Below, piece after piece: positions 1 through 11,517 of a stretch of DNA of 64,000 nucleotides. Every line of letters begins with the position of its first letter. Positions within the stretch are counted from its first letter, which is position 1. The notes beneath the pieces were generated by a model. The model made no database searches. It worked only from the letters and a program-made list of their open reading frames with translations, and had not been told where the DNA came from. The DNA is taken from the NCBI GenBank assembly GCA_039720395.1, contig CM077824.1, positions 26,179,278-26,243,277 of the forward strand, in the 5' to 3' direction. The DNA is from Liquidambar formosana. Taxonomy: Eukaryota; Streptophyta; Magnoliopsida; Saxifragales; Altingiaceae. Made by a program: the position numbers and the translations under genes.

Positions 1-1799
1 ACCATAGCTCAATGGTGAATCTAAGAGAATGAATTGAACCCTATTAAGATATGGTTTGATCCATGATGAGTTTTACTAATGTATCCATCTAAGATATACC
101 TTAAAATTGCTACATATTGATAATTTAGGGTTCACTCCAGTTTTGTCCCAATTATATCAGATATGATATGGGAAGAAACCCAACTTAAAGAAGTTAAGGC
201 TTGGGCTTGTGCTACGTATGTCTGGAAACATAATGTAGACAATCTGGAAATAAGGTCAAGTAAGTGTTGAATTGTGGTATATCCCAAAAGATGTTGGGAT
301 AGTATTTCTATTACCCTAATGAACAAAAGTTGTCCATTAGGATGTTTGCTAGATTTTCTTGAGAAAGAGTTCATTCAAGAAAAATGCAAAAGTAGATAGA
401 ATTTATAGAATTGTCTGTAAAGCCACAAATGAACAAAGATCCAACCCTTGTCTCTGTTAAGACAAAACCCTTAACTACACTACAATCTTTTCATAGATCA
501 AATTGGATATTTCTTAACATAAGAGAGATATTATATCTCTATTAGAATGTGAAAGAATTGTTCTTTGGTGATAAAGATCACTAAGATAATCCTATTGATT
601 ATGACTAGACGATGTTTCACATCAACTTGAGAAATGACTAAGAGTCATTAAATCCAATATGGATAGGTAGAGACCTAAAAGGCTTGGCTATTTAAGAATG
701 TTTTCAACATAGGCAAAAAGTTGTCTATAAAGAAACTTGTTTGATAATAGTTATGCTGAAATCTATTTGGATCTTGTTATCTATAAACACACATTTTGAA
801 TATGAGATATGTCAAAAAGGATATAAAGACGTTATATCAAATGGTGAAAAACCATAAAAGTGTGTAAGTTATAGAAGTCTATTAATAGACTACAAGGTTC
901 TCATAATTAAAACACCTATAAAGTTGAAGTAATCAAATTGTTTGATTTCTCTCATTGTATAGATGGACCATGAGTGCATAAAAGGTTAGTGGGAGTGCGA
1001 TCGTTTTTCTTTATCCTATCAATAAGATGACATCCTAATCATTATGAATGATATATAAATGTTATCTAATGTGAAGTTTTAGTTTTTGAGAAAAACTTCT
1101 TCATGAAAGATTTGGTAGAAGCATCCAACAAGATCTATAGAGATAGATCATATAGATTGCTAAGTATCTCCAAGTCATTAAACATAGTTGAAATGTAGAA
1201 GGAGTTCAACATGGAGAATTCTATGGGAGGTCTGATTTACTTCAGATAAGAATTCATTATTCAAGGGTATGTGCCCTAGGATAACACAAGTAAGGTTCTT
1301 AAAGTGTTAAGAAGCCTTATTCTACACTATGTATTGAACCTGATATCTATTATGTTGTAATTGTTACAAATAGTTATCAGTCAATTCAAATTTGGAATAT
1401 TGGATTGTATATGGAAATTGTAAACTCATAGTAGATGGGTATATGGATTTGGATATAATCCATATGGGGTATATTTTATATTCACTTTAGTTAGTGAAAT
1501 ACTTAATGGAAGAACTGTATGAAAGATACAGTGGATTCCATTATTAAGGGTGAATTAATTGTCGCATTGTCTAGGAGACTGTTTGGATCTATAAGTTCAT
1601 TTAGAACTTGGAGTTGCTCCTTCCATTGAGTTGCCCACACCTTGTTTTGTGACAACAATGGGTCTATATCTCAAGTATAGGAATCACGGTCTCATCAAAA
1701 GTCCAAACACAAAGAGCGACAATTCCAAGTGATTAGAGGAATCATTGGAAGAAGTAATAGATACATTATAGAAGATATTATCTACATAAGTTTTTTGTA

Positions 1800-1893
1800 G
1801 ACCTACTGACTAAAGCTCTAAAACATAATTGGTTATGTCTAAGACCAACATCTTGAGAAGATAGGTATGCGATACATGGTCGATTGGCTTTAG
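1800..1893 (+). pseudogene. Relic of the copia RNase H C-terminus
   Basis: One frame from 1800 reads DLLTKAL, matching the DPLTKxL signature near the end of copia RNase H. After a frame change, 1849-1890 reads HLEKIGMRYMVDWL followed by TAG at 1891-1893, immediately before the polypurine tract. This is the usual end of an Angela/Tork-type polyprotein. The frame change between the two pieces shows it is non-functional. Family assignment rests on motif recognition only. Confidence 0.65.
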
Positions 1894-1907
1894 TGCAAGT
1901 GGGAGAT
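1894..1907 (+). other. Copia polypurine tract
   Basis: The sequence TGCAAGTGGGAGAT directly abuts the LTR start TGTTAGG. This is the plus-strand priming site. The same tract is found in reverse complement beside the other copia LTR at 56142-56155. Confidence 0.85.
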
Positions 1908-3202
1908 TGTTAGGATTATGCCCTAGAGCCAATCATAGAGATGATTGTTTAGGGATTAGGAACAATCATTTGATTTCATTTATGTATGTCACATTTATTA
2001 TTGATTTAATAAAAGGGCTTATTCTATTATGTTTATATGCATCATTTATATTTACATAATATGTCCATGGAGTTAGAGTTGAGAATACGGAATTACAAAG
2101 AGTTGTAATTTTGAGACTATAGATATATCTCTGTACTAAACTCCTAAAGCATTCCTAGTTGAAGGTTCACTATGATGGACAGTAATGAACCATAGGACTA
2201 GCACTTGTTAGGTTGACTCTATAGGAGGATAGCTAGTCTCAAGCTATTTGTGTGGAGACACTACAACCAACAAGTGGGTGCCTATTACGAGAATAGGTAC
2301 ACTGAATGTGACCAAAGATATGAGATAAATTGAATGGAGTTTTATCCTGCCTGTCAATCAATTTCTCATTGTTATAGTGGTACAAGTAATCCTTAGACCT
2401 GAGACACCATAGTTGTCTTATGCATGTAGCTTTAGAAGTTTGATAACACTAAGTGCAAATCCTATTCAGGGGTTTGCAAAAGTGTTCATTGGCCCTACTG
2501 CTATGTGTATGAAGGCATGTGAGTGATCAACAAGGGATCCATCACTCTTAGGAAAAAGAGAGAGAATGTCTCATATAGCATTCATAATATAACTCATTAA
2601 ATCCATGGCCATGGTAGGATGAATATGAAAAGAGTTTCATGAGTTCATCAATGAGTTGATATCTATGAATGAGTATAAAGTAATTGAACTAGGGACTTGA
2701 CAGACTTCCATGTCCTATTAGTTCAATTGGAGACATTGTGTTGAAGGAAGGTTGCAATTGTAACCTATAAACTATAACAGAAGGGTTCTTTGTAAATGAC
2801 TATTCACCTCATTAAGGACCACACCATGAGCCATATGCTAGGTGTTACTCATGGTTAGTAGAAGCCCTAATTGATATAAGTGAGTTATAATCAATTAGGG
2901 AATTTGAAGGAGTTCCAATTAGACCCTAAATGGAAAGAGTTCCGTTGTGCACACCTCGTGCTATTCCTACTACTTAATGATGTGAACTCAATGGGTCACA
3001 CACTAATCATGCAAGAAGAGTTTTAAGGTCTATGAGAGAAAGGGCATAAGTGAATAAAAGAAAAGTTCTTAAAGGCTTAGTTTGTATTTGATATAAACTA
3101 GAAGGGTTATTGTGTAATTAAGAGTAATTACACAAAACCTTTTAGGGTTAGAAATCCCCCTCATAGCCGGCCCTATAGTGTGGATATATAAGCCATACAA
3201 TG
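1908..3202 (+). mobile_element. 3' LTR of the + strand copia element, first part
   Basis: It starts TGTTAGGATTATGCCC and continues to 3202, where Tat element e1 has inserted. The LTR resumes at 25432 and ends in CCCAACA at 25793, giving about 1,657 bp, close to the 1,659 bp of the intact LTR at 54483-56141. The last five bases, CAATG (3198-3202), are the target site copied to 25427-25431. Confidence 0.92.
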
Positions 3203-5493
3203 TGTGGACCCCGAAAAAGTGGTAGGTGGCCCACAGGGATTCAAAAGGAAAGGAGTCGCCACCTTATTTTTTAAAGGAAACAAGGAAAACCCTAAAAAAC
3301 GGTTTTGTTTTAGGAAAACAAAAGATTGACTCCATGTTTAAAAATGGTAAGGCAAAAAGTCTTTTGGAAACCAGAGAAATCGGGGATTCGGAGGCGAAGT
3401 TACGATATGGGAAGGTTCTAGGCAAAGCCTATAAGCACCCATATCGCCCTAAACGGTCTCTTAATTTAATTGGGCTAAATCAAAGTCTTAATCACACACA
3501 AATCAACAATTATCATCAAAAGACAGCATGCATATCATTCATTCATTCATCCATATAATCAAGTAAATCAAAGAAAAACAAAAAAAGAAAGAGGGAGGGG
3601 AGAAAACCTAGGATACTTAGTATCCTAGGGCGGACTTGAACCTCACGAAGAGCGCCTACGTACCATGTATGGAAATACATGGATCAAAATCCATGTAGTT
3701 CGAATGGGAATAGGGTTATAACCTAATCGAGGCCTATGGTAAACCCTAAGTTTCCTTTCAAGTAAAACATGGTAAGTTTCCAAAAATGAATGATTCTCAA
3801 AAGATTTTTAGTAAATATGGCATTTGATAAAGATGGAAACTTTGATTTAAAAGGCAATTTTATGAAAGGATACTATAGAATCTACCATACCCCTCTATTA
3901 GGAAACAACCCTAGGGGGGAGAAAGGGAAAGTTTCAAGGAAAGGAAAGAAGGGTGAATTGGGGCACCCTCATACCCTACTTACCTTTAAGCAAAAGCAAC
4001 CTGTCAAAATAACTACCCTATTGCATAGGGTAATTACTTTATTTGCAAGATTTCATCTTGCAATAGCCAAAATAACCACCCCACATTGGTGGGGTAGTTG
4101 CACCTGTTGTACCTGTCAAGCACCTGCAATTTGCATGCAAAAAACACCAAAAACACCAACCAACCAAGCTAGGTTCCAATCAAGCAATTATCATGCTAAA
4201 ACATAGGCTAACACATGCTCAAAATATCATATCAAGGACAAATAACAGATACGGTCAGAATTGAAATAGAGCTTAAAATCAACCACAAGTCATGCAAACA
4301 ACATGAATCATAAGCTAACTAAAACCCTAACTCAACCCTACATGCAATGACATGCAAAAAACCCTAAAATTAACTATATGAATGCTAGAAATATCATAGT
4401 TACCTAATATGGAACACATATGCAGCAACTATGAAGAAAAAACAGAGAAAATCCCTAAGCTATCATGCTATATGCAACTAAACCAACACAAGGATGATAA
4501 AAACCCTAGAATCACACTAGTGCATAAAATCCCATGAAATAACCCTAAATCATGCAAAACAGAATATGAACAGCATTCTAACCATGCATATTAATCCATA
4601 GAATGATCCACACATGATAAAGACATAGACTTTCACATGAAATAAAGCTATTCTAAGCATAAACTCAATTTCAGTACTAAGGAAACCCTAGAATCCCAAA
4701 CATGCAGTAAATCACATGGAATAGCATCCTAGCATACTAAACAGCCCATAAATATCATCCTAAACATGCATGCTAGCTAATAGAAGCAACAAAATACGAT
4801 AAAAACATAAGCTTTAATATGCAAAAGAGTTATTTCATGCAGAAAACCAATTTCAGCACTAAGGAAACCCTAAAGTCCCAAACATGCAGTAAATCACATG
4901 GAATAACATCCTAGCATACTAAACAGCCCATGAATATTATCCTAAACATACATACTAGCTAATAGAAGCAACAAGACATGACAAAGACACAAACTTGAAC
5001 ATGAAATAATGACTATTCCATGTAAAACCCTAGAAAAGACTCTAAAAAACCCTAAAAACACAAACACTCATAAAACCACATAGAATGACATTATATCATG
5101 CAAAACCAGCCATAAACAATATCCTAATCATGTATTCTAAGCATTAGAAGCATCAACACATGATAAAACAATAAGCTTTAAACATGAAATAATGCAAAGC
5201 TATGCAAAAAAAAAAAAAAAAAAAACCCTAATTTGAATGAAAGAGAGAAAGGGGGAGGGGTATACCTATGGTGAAGTATCCTCTTGCTGCTGTAGAGAGT
5301 CCTCCTTCCTCTTATGCACTACTGGGAATTCCTTCCTTCAAGCCTTCAAGCCAAACTCCAGCCCTCCTTTAAGCTTTCTCTCACACTCTCTCACTCAAAG
5401 TTTAGGTTAAACTACCCTAAGGATGGCTGCCATATCCGCCAATATGCCTCTCACTTCAGAAATTCCCTCCTCTATTGCTGAAGTATAAGGAGG

Positions 5494-5501
5494 TATTTAT
5501 A
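5494..5501 (-). promoter_or_regulatory. LTR TATA box (e1)
   Basis: The minus strand reads CCCTATAAATACC. This is the likely core promoter for the e1 genomic RNA, with the palindromic module lying about 190 bp upstream in sense. In the 5' LTR the same box lies near 22746-22753. Confidence 0.6.
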
Positions 5502-5688
5502 GGGATTGAGGAAAAACCCTCAATGGTTGGGATTAAAACCCTAGGGATTGATCCAAGGGCTCTTAGAGGTTCCCTTGGGGCTCAAGTAGGTCAAATAGGG
5601 CTAAAATTAGGGTTAAATGGCGGCTGGAGGCGAGCAAATCCGAGGAAATAGGGAGGGAGCCGCATCAAGACTCAAAAAAGGAAAGTGG

Positions 5689-5768
5689 CTCGGGTGACCA
5701 CCTGGGTCTGGGCGGCTAGCTGCCTGGGCCCAAGCGGCTAGCCGCCCAGGCCTGGGTGGTCACCCGAG
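5689..5768. promoter_or_regulatory. GC-rich palindromic module in the e1 LTR
   Basis: Perfect 14-bp outer arms, CTCGGGTGACCACC at 5689-5702 and GGTGGTCACCCGAG at 5755-5768, flank two copies of a core like GGCGGCTAGCCGCC. The same module, with the same core type, lies upstream of both antisense genes of this element (7977-8053 and 11272-11380). Confidence 0.8.
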
Positions 5769-6476
5769 GCCATGTCAGCTTCAGCCCAAATTTGACCCCT
5801 TTCGGCTTCCAAATGTGTTTTAGGGCTCAAATCAACTCCGATTTTGACGAAACGAAAGCTAAAACGACCGTGTTTTGAAGGGGAATGTAATTTGAGTCAC
5901 TTGAGGGCAAGAAACCCTAGCCATGGCTGCATGGTTGGGTCCTACAAAGGTGGTTAACCGCTATGCCTCACCATCGCTTAGCTTAGGCATGCACATAGGG
6001 TCGCACCGAATGCTTTCCAATTCGAAATTCAACCTCCCTAAACACATTTGGGGATGAAATTAAGACTAATCAAGGTCAAATGAATAGTCACAGAGTGAAA
6101 ATCATGAGCCAATTCGGGCTAACCCGAAGTAGGTCTCTTAGCCAACCTGAGCCTTGTTGAGCCATTCTAATCCCGAACCATCAATTCATCGAATTGAACC
6201 CATAAATACCTCAAATGCATCTATATGAACTCCAATTGGCAACTTGGAGATCATTTCAAGGTCAAATGGAAAGTTTGTGACCAAAAAGACGATTATGCCC
6301 CTCAAGTCACAAAAGTTCTTATTAGCCCTCAAGATCAACTTCAAATCGAACCAAAATTCATACACACCATCCTTAGGACCCTAGAAACTCAATGCAAAAG
6401 ACTAGGCTCAAAAAGGAAACAAAAAGACACATGCAATGACAAACCCTAGCTAAGGTGGCAAAAATGGGGTGTGACA

Positions 6477-6518
6477 AAAGCCCCTCATTGGTGAGCAAGT
6501 TTCACTTGCGAGCCAATG
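6477..6518 (-). promoter_or_regulatory. PPT of e1 and adjoining hairpin
   Basis: In sense the sequence beside the 3' LTR reads ATGAGGGGCTTT, the plus-strand priming tract. On its sense 5' side a two-stage stem is visible at 6486-6518: CATTGG and CCAATG outside, GCAAGT and ACTTGC inside, loop TTC. The same structure is found in e2 and e2b with compensating changes. Confidence 0.7.
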
Positions 6519-6589
6519 ACCAAAAGAACAACCCATTTTTGCTCGGGGAATTGATTTCATCAAGACCCACTGGGGAAAAGAGAGTGAGC

Positions 6590-7100
6590 ATATCATTGAA
6601 TTCTTCGAATTCATCATACACAAGCACAAAGGTACTCCTCATAAGTTCTACAGAACTCTTCTCATACTGTATACCAGTTTCACTGGGGGGACAAGATAAA
6701 GTATCCACAGCTTACATCGAACTATGTTCGATGAAAGGTCTTCTCATACTACACCAATGGCTCTGGTGAATAATACGAGGTATCCATAGCTTACATCGAA
6801 TCTGCGTTCAATGAAAGGTCTTCCCATATTATACCAGTCACGCTGCTGAATAATACGAGGTATCCATTGCTTACACCGAATCTGCGTTCGATGAAAGGTC
6901 TTCCCATACTACACCAGTGACACTGGTGAATATACGAGGTATCCATAGCTTACACTGAATCTGCGTTCGATGAAAGGTCTTCCCATATTACGCCAATAGC
7001 TCTGGCGAATAATACGAGGTATCCATAGCTTACACCGAATCTGCGTTCAATGAAAGGTCTTCCCATACTACGCTAATGGCTCTGGCGAATAATACGAGGT
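6590..7100. repeat. Tandem array A of e1, about 80-bp unit
   Basis: The word TATCCA(T/C)AGCTTAC recurs near 6702, 6781, 6861, 6940 and 7020, spacing 79-80 bp, about five units. Each unit contains short inverted repeats such as CACCAGT-gac-ACTGGTG, CGCCA...TGGCG and CATCGAAC-tat-GTTCGATG. It lies between the PPT and the promoter of the antisense PMD gene. Small open frames across it are not genes. Confidence 0.85.
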
Positions 7101-7560
7101 AAAACTATGCCATCAAGGCTATCTCAAAACATGAGAAAGATACATCCTCCTCATATTCAAATCATCAAGGTTATCATGTACCACGAGAAAGATCACGTCC
7201 CTATCTTGTTCAAACCATCAAGGTTATCACTCAATTGTCAAGGTAATTCACATAACATGAGAAAGATCACGTCCTTCTCTTGCTCAAATCATCAAGGTAA
7301 ACACATACCATAGGAAAGATTGCATCTTTCGAGCTATCAAGGTAAACATGTGACATGAGAAAGATTGCATCCTTCTCATATCAAACTCTCAAGGTGAACA
7401 CATAGTGTGAGAAAGATCGCATCCTTCTCATACTCAAACCATCAAGGTAAACACAAGTCATGGGAAAGATTGCATCTTTCAAGTCATCAAGGTAAGCATG
7501 TAATCATGAGAAAGATTGCATCTTTCTCTCACTAAGTCATCAAGACAAAGGTAAGCTTCT
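7101..7560. repeat. Tandem array B of e1, about 45-55-bp unit
   Basis: About nine units contain ATCAAGGTAAACA followed by GAGAAAGATTGCATCCTTCTC or variants. The central part is an inverted repeat, in the best case GAAAGAT-tgc-ATCTTTC. Spacing varies from about 18 to 73 bp. The following stretch 7561-7976 shows no clear gene or repeat. Confidence 0.8.
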
Positions 7561-7976
7561 ACCTACCAACACTCAACAATCTCATCAAGTCATCTCACAT
7601 GGAGGCTATTCATGCCTCAATTCGAACATCAACTCATATAGGAGACACAATTATCTCATGAAAGCAATCATTCATATGCATGTAGGGAAGGTATCTTTAT
7701 CCCAAATGATAGCTAAACATAGTGACATAGGAGGGAATTCATCCCTAATGATCAAAAATCATATGCATAGAGAGGGTTGTTCAACCCTGTTAGCATGCCA
7801 TGCCCACACAAGGGCCACCAATGCAATCCATTTCAAAACCATTTCAAGTCAAACAATATCAAGATATTCACTCATTTTTCAACTCAAAACATGCTTGAGA
7901 TTGCATCTCAAAGAGGGTTCAAAAGCGCGAATAGGCGAGCAAAGGCCAAACGAGCGCAACGGAGCGAGCAAGGGGG

Positions 7977-8053
7977 GGTGACCACCTGGCTGCAGGTGGG
8001 TTGCCACCCAAGCCCAGGCGGCTTGCCGCCCCAGGCTGGGCGGTTACCCGAGG
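7977..8053 (+). promoter_or_regulatory. Palindromic module upstream of the e1 PMD gene
   Basis: It begins GGTGACCACC and ends GGTTACCCGAGG, with internal cores GTGGGTTGCCACCC and GGCGGCTTGCCGCC. This is the module seen in the LTR and before the DUF7745-like gene. A TATA-like stretch, GGGTTTTTAAACCC, follows at about 8073-8086, itself an inverted repeat. A pyrimidine-rich probable leader (CTCTCTC words) runs from about 8128 to the start codon. Confidence 0.7.
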
Positions 8054-8348
8054 CTAGGGTCCTCAAAATTCTGGGTTTTTAAACCCTTGACCCCCACTTG
8101 TGCTCACACTCTTCCAATTTCGAAAATTGAGAGTTTCTCTCTCTAGAAACTCATTCCATCTTCTCCAAACACTCACACACACATCCTCATTCAAAGTTTC
8201 ACTTTCAATTCAAGTTGTGTGCATGAAATAGCATCAAGAACAAGTCATTCAACAACAAAAACAAGCATCAATCATCCATTTGCAAGATCAAATTCATCAT
8301 CTTCCTTATCAAACCCATTTTTCTCACATACAAGCTCAACCATCATCA

Positions 8349-11020
8349 ATGGCTTCTAGCAATGATTCCAACATCAAGTATCCATATTATGTGATCAAGA
8401 ATACATACAAGGCACCAATCTATGATGAATCCCAAGACAAGGTGTTGCTTGAACCCAATAAGCATCTCTCATACCTCCATTCCCAACATGAGGTTAGTTC
8501 TTCCCAATTTAACATGTTTATCATGAAATCTTGATTTCTATTGGATAAAATGCATTCCCATGATCTTCTTTTGATTGTTTCTATCATTGTTAAGCCAATT
8601 TCATTGATTTGGCAAGGATTGAATGTGTACAAAGCTTGTTTCCCAATGCTTGAGAAAAGATGCCCACCAAGTGTTTGATAAAATGCCAAAGAGACAAAAA
8701 CATGTTCAATTCTTGAAAAATCAATTGGTTTGCACTGTAGTACAAAGTCAAATGGTATTGGCAAGGATTTGGTATACAAAATCTTTTATTTCAATGCTTG
8801 AAAACAAGTTATACACTAAGTGTTCGATAAAATGCCCGAAAGGCAAAAACATGTTCAATCCTTACAAAATCAATGAATTTGAATACACAAAGTCATGGGC
8901 ATTCATTTCTAATTCATTTCATGAATCAAAACCCATATTTTAAAACTTTTGTAAAACCATCTGAAATCAATTATCAATATATGCCCAATATCTCTATGTT
9001 TTCAATGCTAACTCAATACTCAATCCTTTGACATAGCCCGACTTCCAAAGTCTCCGTACAAGGACATCAATAAAGGGGCTCATCTCATGGTGGAGACACA
9101 TGGAACATGCCCAACCACGTGCTCGCAAGATAGTAAAGAAGGCGGGTTTTGGGCCCTTCCTAGATGCTCTATGGAACGAGCAATGGGATAGGCAAGCATT
9201 GTTTGCCTTGACAGAGCTATGGTGGGACACCACCAACACTTTCCATTTTAGCTTCGGGGAGATGACCATGACTCCTAAGGACTTCACCATGATAACTGGG
9301 TTGAGCTTGAAAGGCAAGCGCTTGGAATACTATAAACAAGCCAACATGGATCAAAACTACATAGTAGCTCAACTCGGGGTTGAAGCGGAATTAAGCCCAA
9401 AAGGTGTGTGCCGTACTTGGCTCTACAACACCTTTGCCACTGTGGAAGAGAGTGAGGGGACGGATCCCCAATATATTGTGAGAGCTTTCTTGCTCTACAT
9501 GATTTCATGTACCTTCTTTGCGGGCACCAATGACATGGCTCGACTAGAGTTGCTAGCTAGCATAGAGGATGTGAACAAAATTGGGAGATACAACTGGGGT
9601 GGGGCTGCTTTTGCAACCATGTATCGCTCCATGACTGACATGTCCCGAGGAGTTGCAAAGAACTTTGGGGGACTTCCTTTCGTTTGGGAGGTAACAAAGA
9701 ACATTCAATTCTCTATTATTTCCCAAAACTTAACACATACATGATTTCTTCTATTTCTTTAGTTTTCCACAGATATGGTACTACGAGTACCTGAACATGT
9801 GCCGCCCAATTCTTGCTAGTGATGCCATGTCATGGCCTATCCTCCAGAATTACGCTCCCTCTTGCTTGGCTACAAGAGCCTCCAACCGACATGATTATGC
9901 CCATGCAAGGGCATATCTTGCCAGCTTGACTGCTGATATGGTAAAATCTTTCTTTCTTTCTTTCTTTTTTTTTATCTTTTTTTATCTTTTTTCTCATTTC
10001 TCATTTCAAACTCAACAGGTGGAATGGGATCCATGGAGGCTGTGGGAGCATAGGCTTCCCGAGAAGTACTCCTCTTGTTTGGAGTTGACAAGCAAAAGGG
10101 TCCTTTTTTAAGGCCCCACAGGTAGATGCTGGTATCTTGGGGAGTGAGTCCTGAGACAAGTCCACGGAAATATGAATGCAGCTGTGACACCTTCCATGCC
10201 ACCCAAGAACATGAGGCATACTAGCCACCTAGTGGGGGTTGAACTAGAAGAAGCTCTGAGGGGTTGGGATGCTGAGGGATTCACCTCCCCTCGCATAGAA
10301 TACACTGCCTTCTGTCGACAATATCTGATGAATCCTAGGGTCACTGGTCTCCCACCTCAAGGGGTGAGCTCCCCAAACTCTTAAACCCTTTTTTAAGATC
10401 ATAAGAAAGACTCCACTTGACAAGCATTTGAATTTCAGGGTCGACGGGCAAGGGGACATAGCTCCACAGTTGGATCTGCCACTGGGATGACTTACAATCA
10501 CAAGGATGATGACCTTGAAGGAAATCAACCTCCACCCCTCCCACAACTAAATTGGTATGTGAACTTGTGCAGTGGGACAAAATTTGTGAAGACTGACATT
10601 ACCCATCCACCATTCGATGAATATCCTAAGATTGATCCATATTATGAGAATGTGAGTTCTAAACTCTTACTTTCTTGAAATTGGATTCTTTCATTATTAT
10701 TAACCATGTTCATACTCTCTTAGGTTCCTCGGGAGTATGCCCAGGAATGCATTGAACTCAATGAAGGATTGAGGAGGGATCTTGTGCGAATGAGTTTGGA
10801 GAACTCAGTTCTGGAAGCACGCTTGAATCCCCAAGTAAGCGATCATCTTTATCAACTGTCAACTAGGATTGGCACCATTACCCTACTAACTCATTATCTT
10901 TCTTTGCAACAGGCATCATCATCTCATCCACCACAGGATATACCCCCTTCTAGAGCACCTCGTTCAGGACATGATGGAGCTGGGCCAAGTCGAAAGAGAA
11001 GGCCCACAAGGAATCATTGA
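8349..11020 (+). pseudogene. Plant mobile domain (PMD) gene, seven exons, antisense within Tat e1
   Basis: Predicted exons are 8349-8492, 9037-9690, 9773-9940, 10019-10363, 10439-10651, 10724-10834 and 10913-11020. All introns are GT-AG and phase 0, and every exon is a multiple of three, totalling 581 codons with the stop. Exon 2 carries the PMD signature LWWDTTNTFHFSFGEMTMT, as in MAIN/MAIL-type and transposon-borne PMD proteins (nuclear, linked to silencing). The C-terminus is basic (SRKRRP), a possible nuclear signal. The start ATGGCTTCT is chosen because exon 1 runs open from it into the exon 2 frame. Two in-frame stops in exon 4, TAA 10109-10111 and TGA 10145-10147, break this copy; the e2 copy reads through both places. 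Confidence 0.82.
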
Positions 11021-11271
11021 GTTTCACTCACCTCTTGTTAGGAATGTTTGGAATCTTATTATTTTCTTGTTATGTACTAATTAGGAATTTCAATTCCCAA
11101 ACTTGAACTCCTATTATGGATACTTGATGAATCTATGTTGAACTATATTGCAATGATATGATCTTGTATTGTGTGAAAAATGGGCTTAAATTAAGCACAA
11201 AAGAGTAAAAATATCACAAAAGGGCCAAACAAAGGCATAACAAGGCAAAAATGGGCGAAACAAAGCGGCGG

Positions 11272-11380
11272 CCTCAGGTGACCACCTGGGTTGGGCGGCT
11301 AGCTGCCTGGGCCCAGGCGGCTAGCTGCCTGGGCCCAGGCGGCTAGCCACCCAGGCCTGGGTGCTCATCCGAGCCTGAGG
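11272..11380 (+). promoter_or_regulatory. Palindromic module upstream of the e1 DUF7745-like gene
   Basis: Outer arms CCTCAGG and CCTGAGG enclose three cores of the type GGCGGCTAGCTGCC. The module is followed by CCCCCTTCCAAAACACGG, close to CCCCTTCAAAACACGG in the e1 LTR sense strand, and by a TATA box at 11462-11468 (CTATAAAAGC). So the promoter shares two separate words with the LTR. Confidence 0.75.
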
Positions 11381-11461
11381 CAAGTGTTTCGCCTGTTTTT
11401 AGGAAACTTCCTATTTTGACGGAATTCCCCCTTCCAAAACACGGATTTCCGAATTTTTTCC

Positions 11462-11468
11462 TATAAAA
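11462..11468 (+). promoter_or_regulatory. TATA box of the e1 DUF7745-like gene
   Basis: TATAAAA lies 50 bp upstream of the ATG at 11518. The same box sits at 41289-41295 before the e2 copy. Confidence 0.65.
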
Positions 11469-11517
11469 GCACATCCAAGGGGTCTCAAACCCTACTTACA
11501 TTCATTGAGAGCAAGTT

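Larger units (their letters stand above)
1..1907 (+). mobile_element. 3' part of the internal region of a decayed Ty1/copia element
   Basis: This stretch runs into a copia polypurine tract and 3' LTR on the + strand. It has no long open frame; only a short C-terminal RNase H relic near its right end is recognisable. The reverse complement of 56142-58060 in the second copia element is very similar to it, so both are copies of one family sharing the same degenerate interior. The 5' part lies outside the window. Assignment to the Angela lineage is inference from the end of the RNase H and the PPT. Confidence 0.8.
3203..6476 (-). repeat. 3' LTR of Tat e1
   Basis: It is 3,274 bp long and matches 20444-25426 apart from the nested insertion there. 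Read in sense it starts TGTCACACC and ends GGTCCACA. It contains a TATA box and a palindromic GC-rich module upstream of it. It is rich in AT-biased repeats around CATGCAAAA and CCCTAAA-like words and has an A-run near 5206-5224 whose length differs between the two LTRs. Small open frames here are not genes. Confidence 0.93.

Noticed and set aside
3226..4206. Open frames of about 110 and 138 codons in the Tat LTRs, repeated near 21030-21446
   Set aside because: They lie in LTR sequence, are duplicated only because the LTR is, and match no family.
9100..9744. Single-exon reading of the PMD gene
   Set aside because: The frame runs past a GT donor at 9691, and homology with e2 stops there and resumes at 9773, so a multi-exon model fits better.
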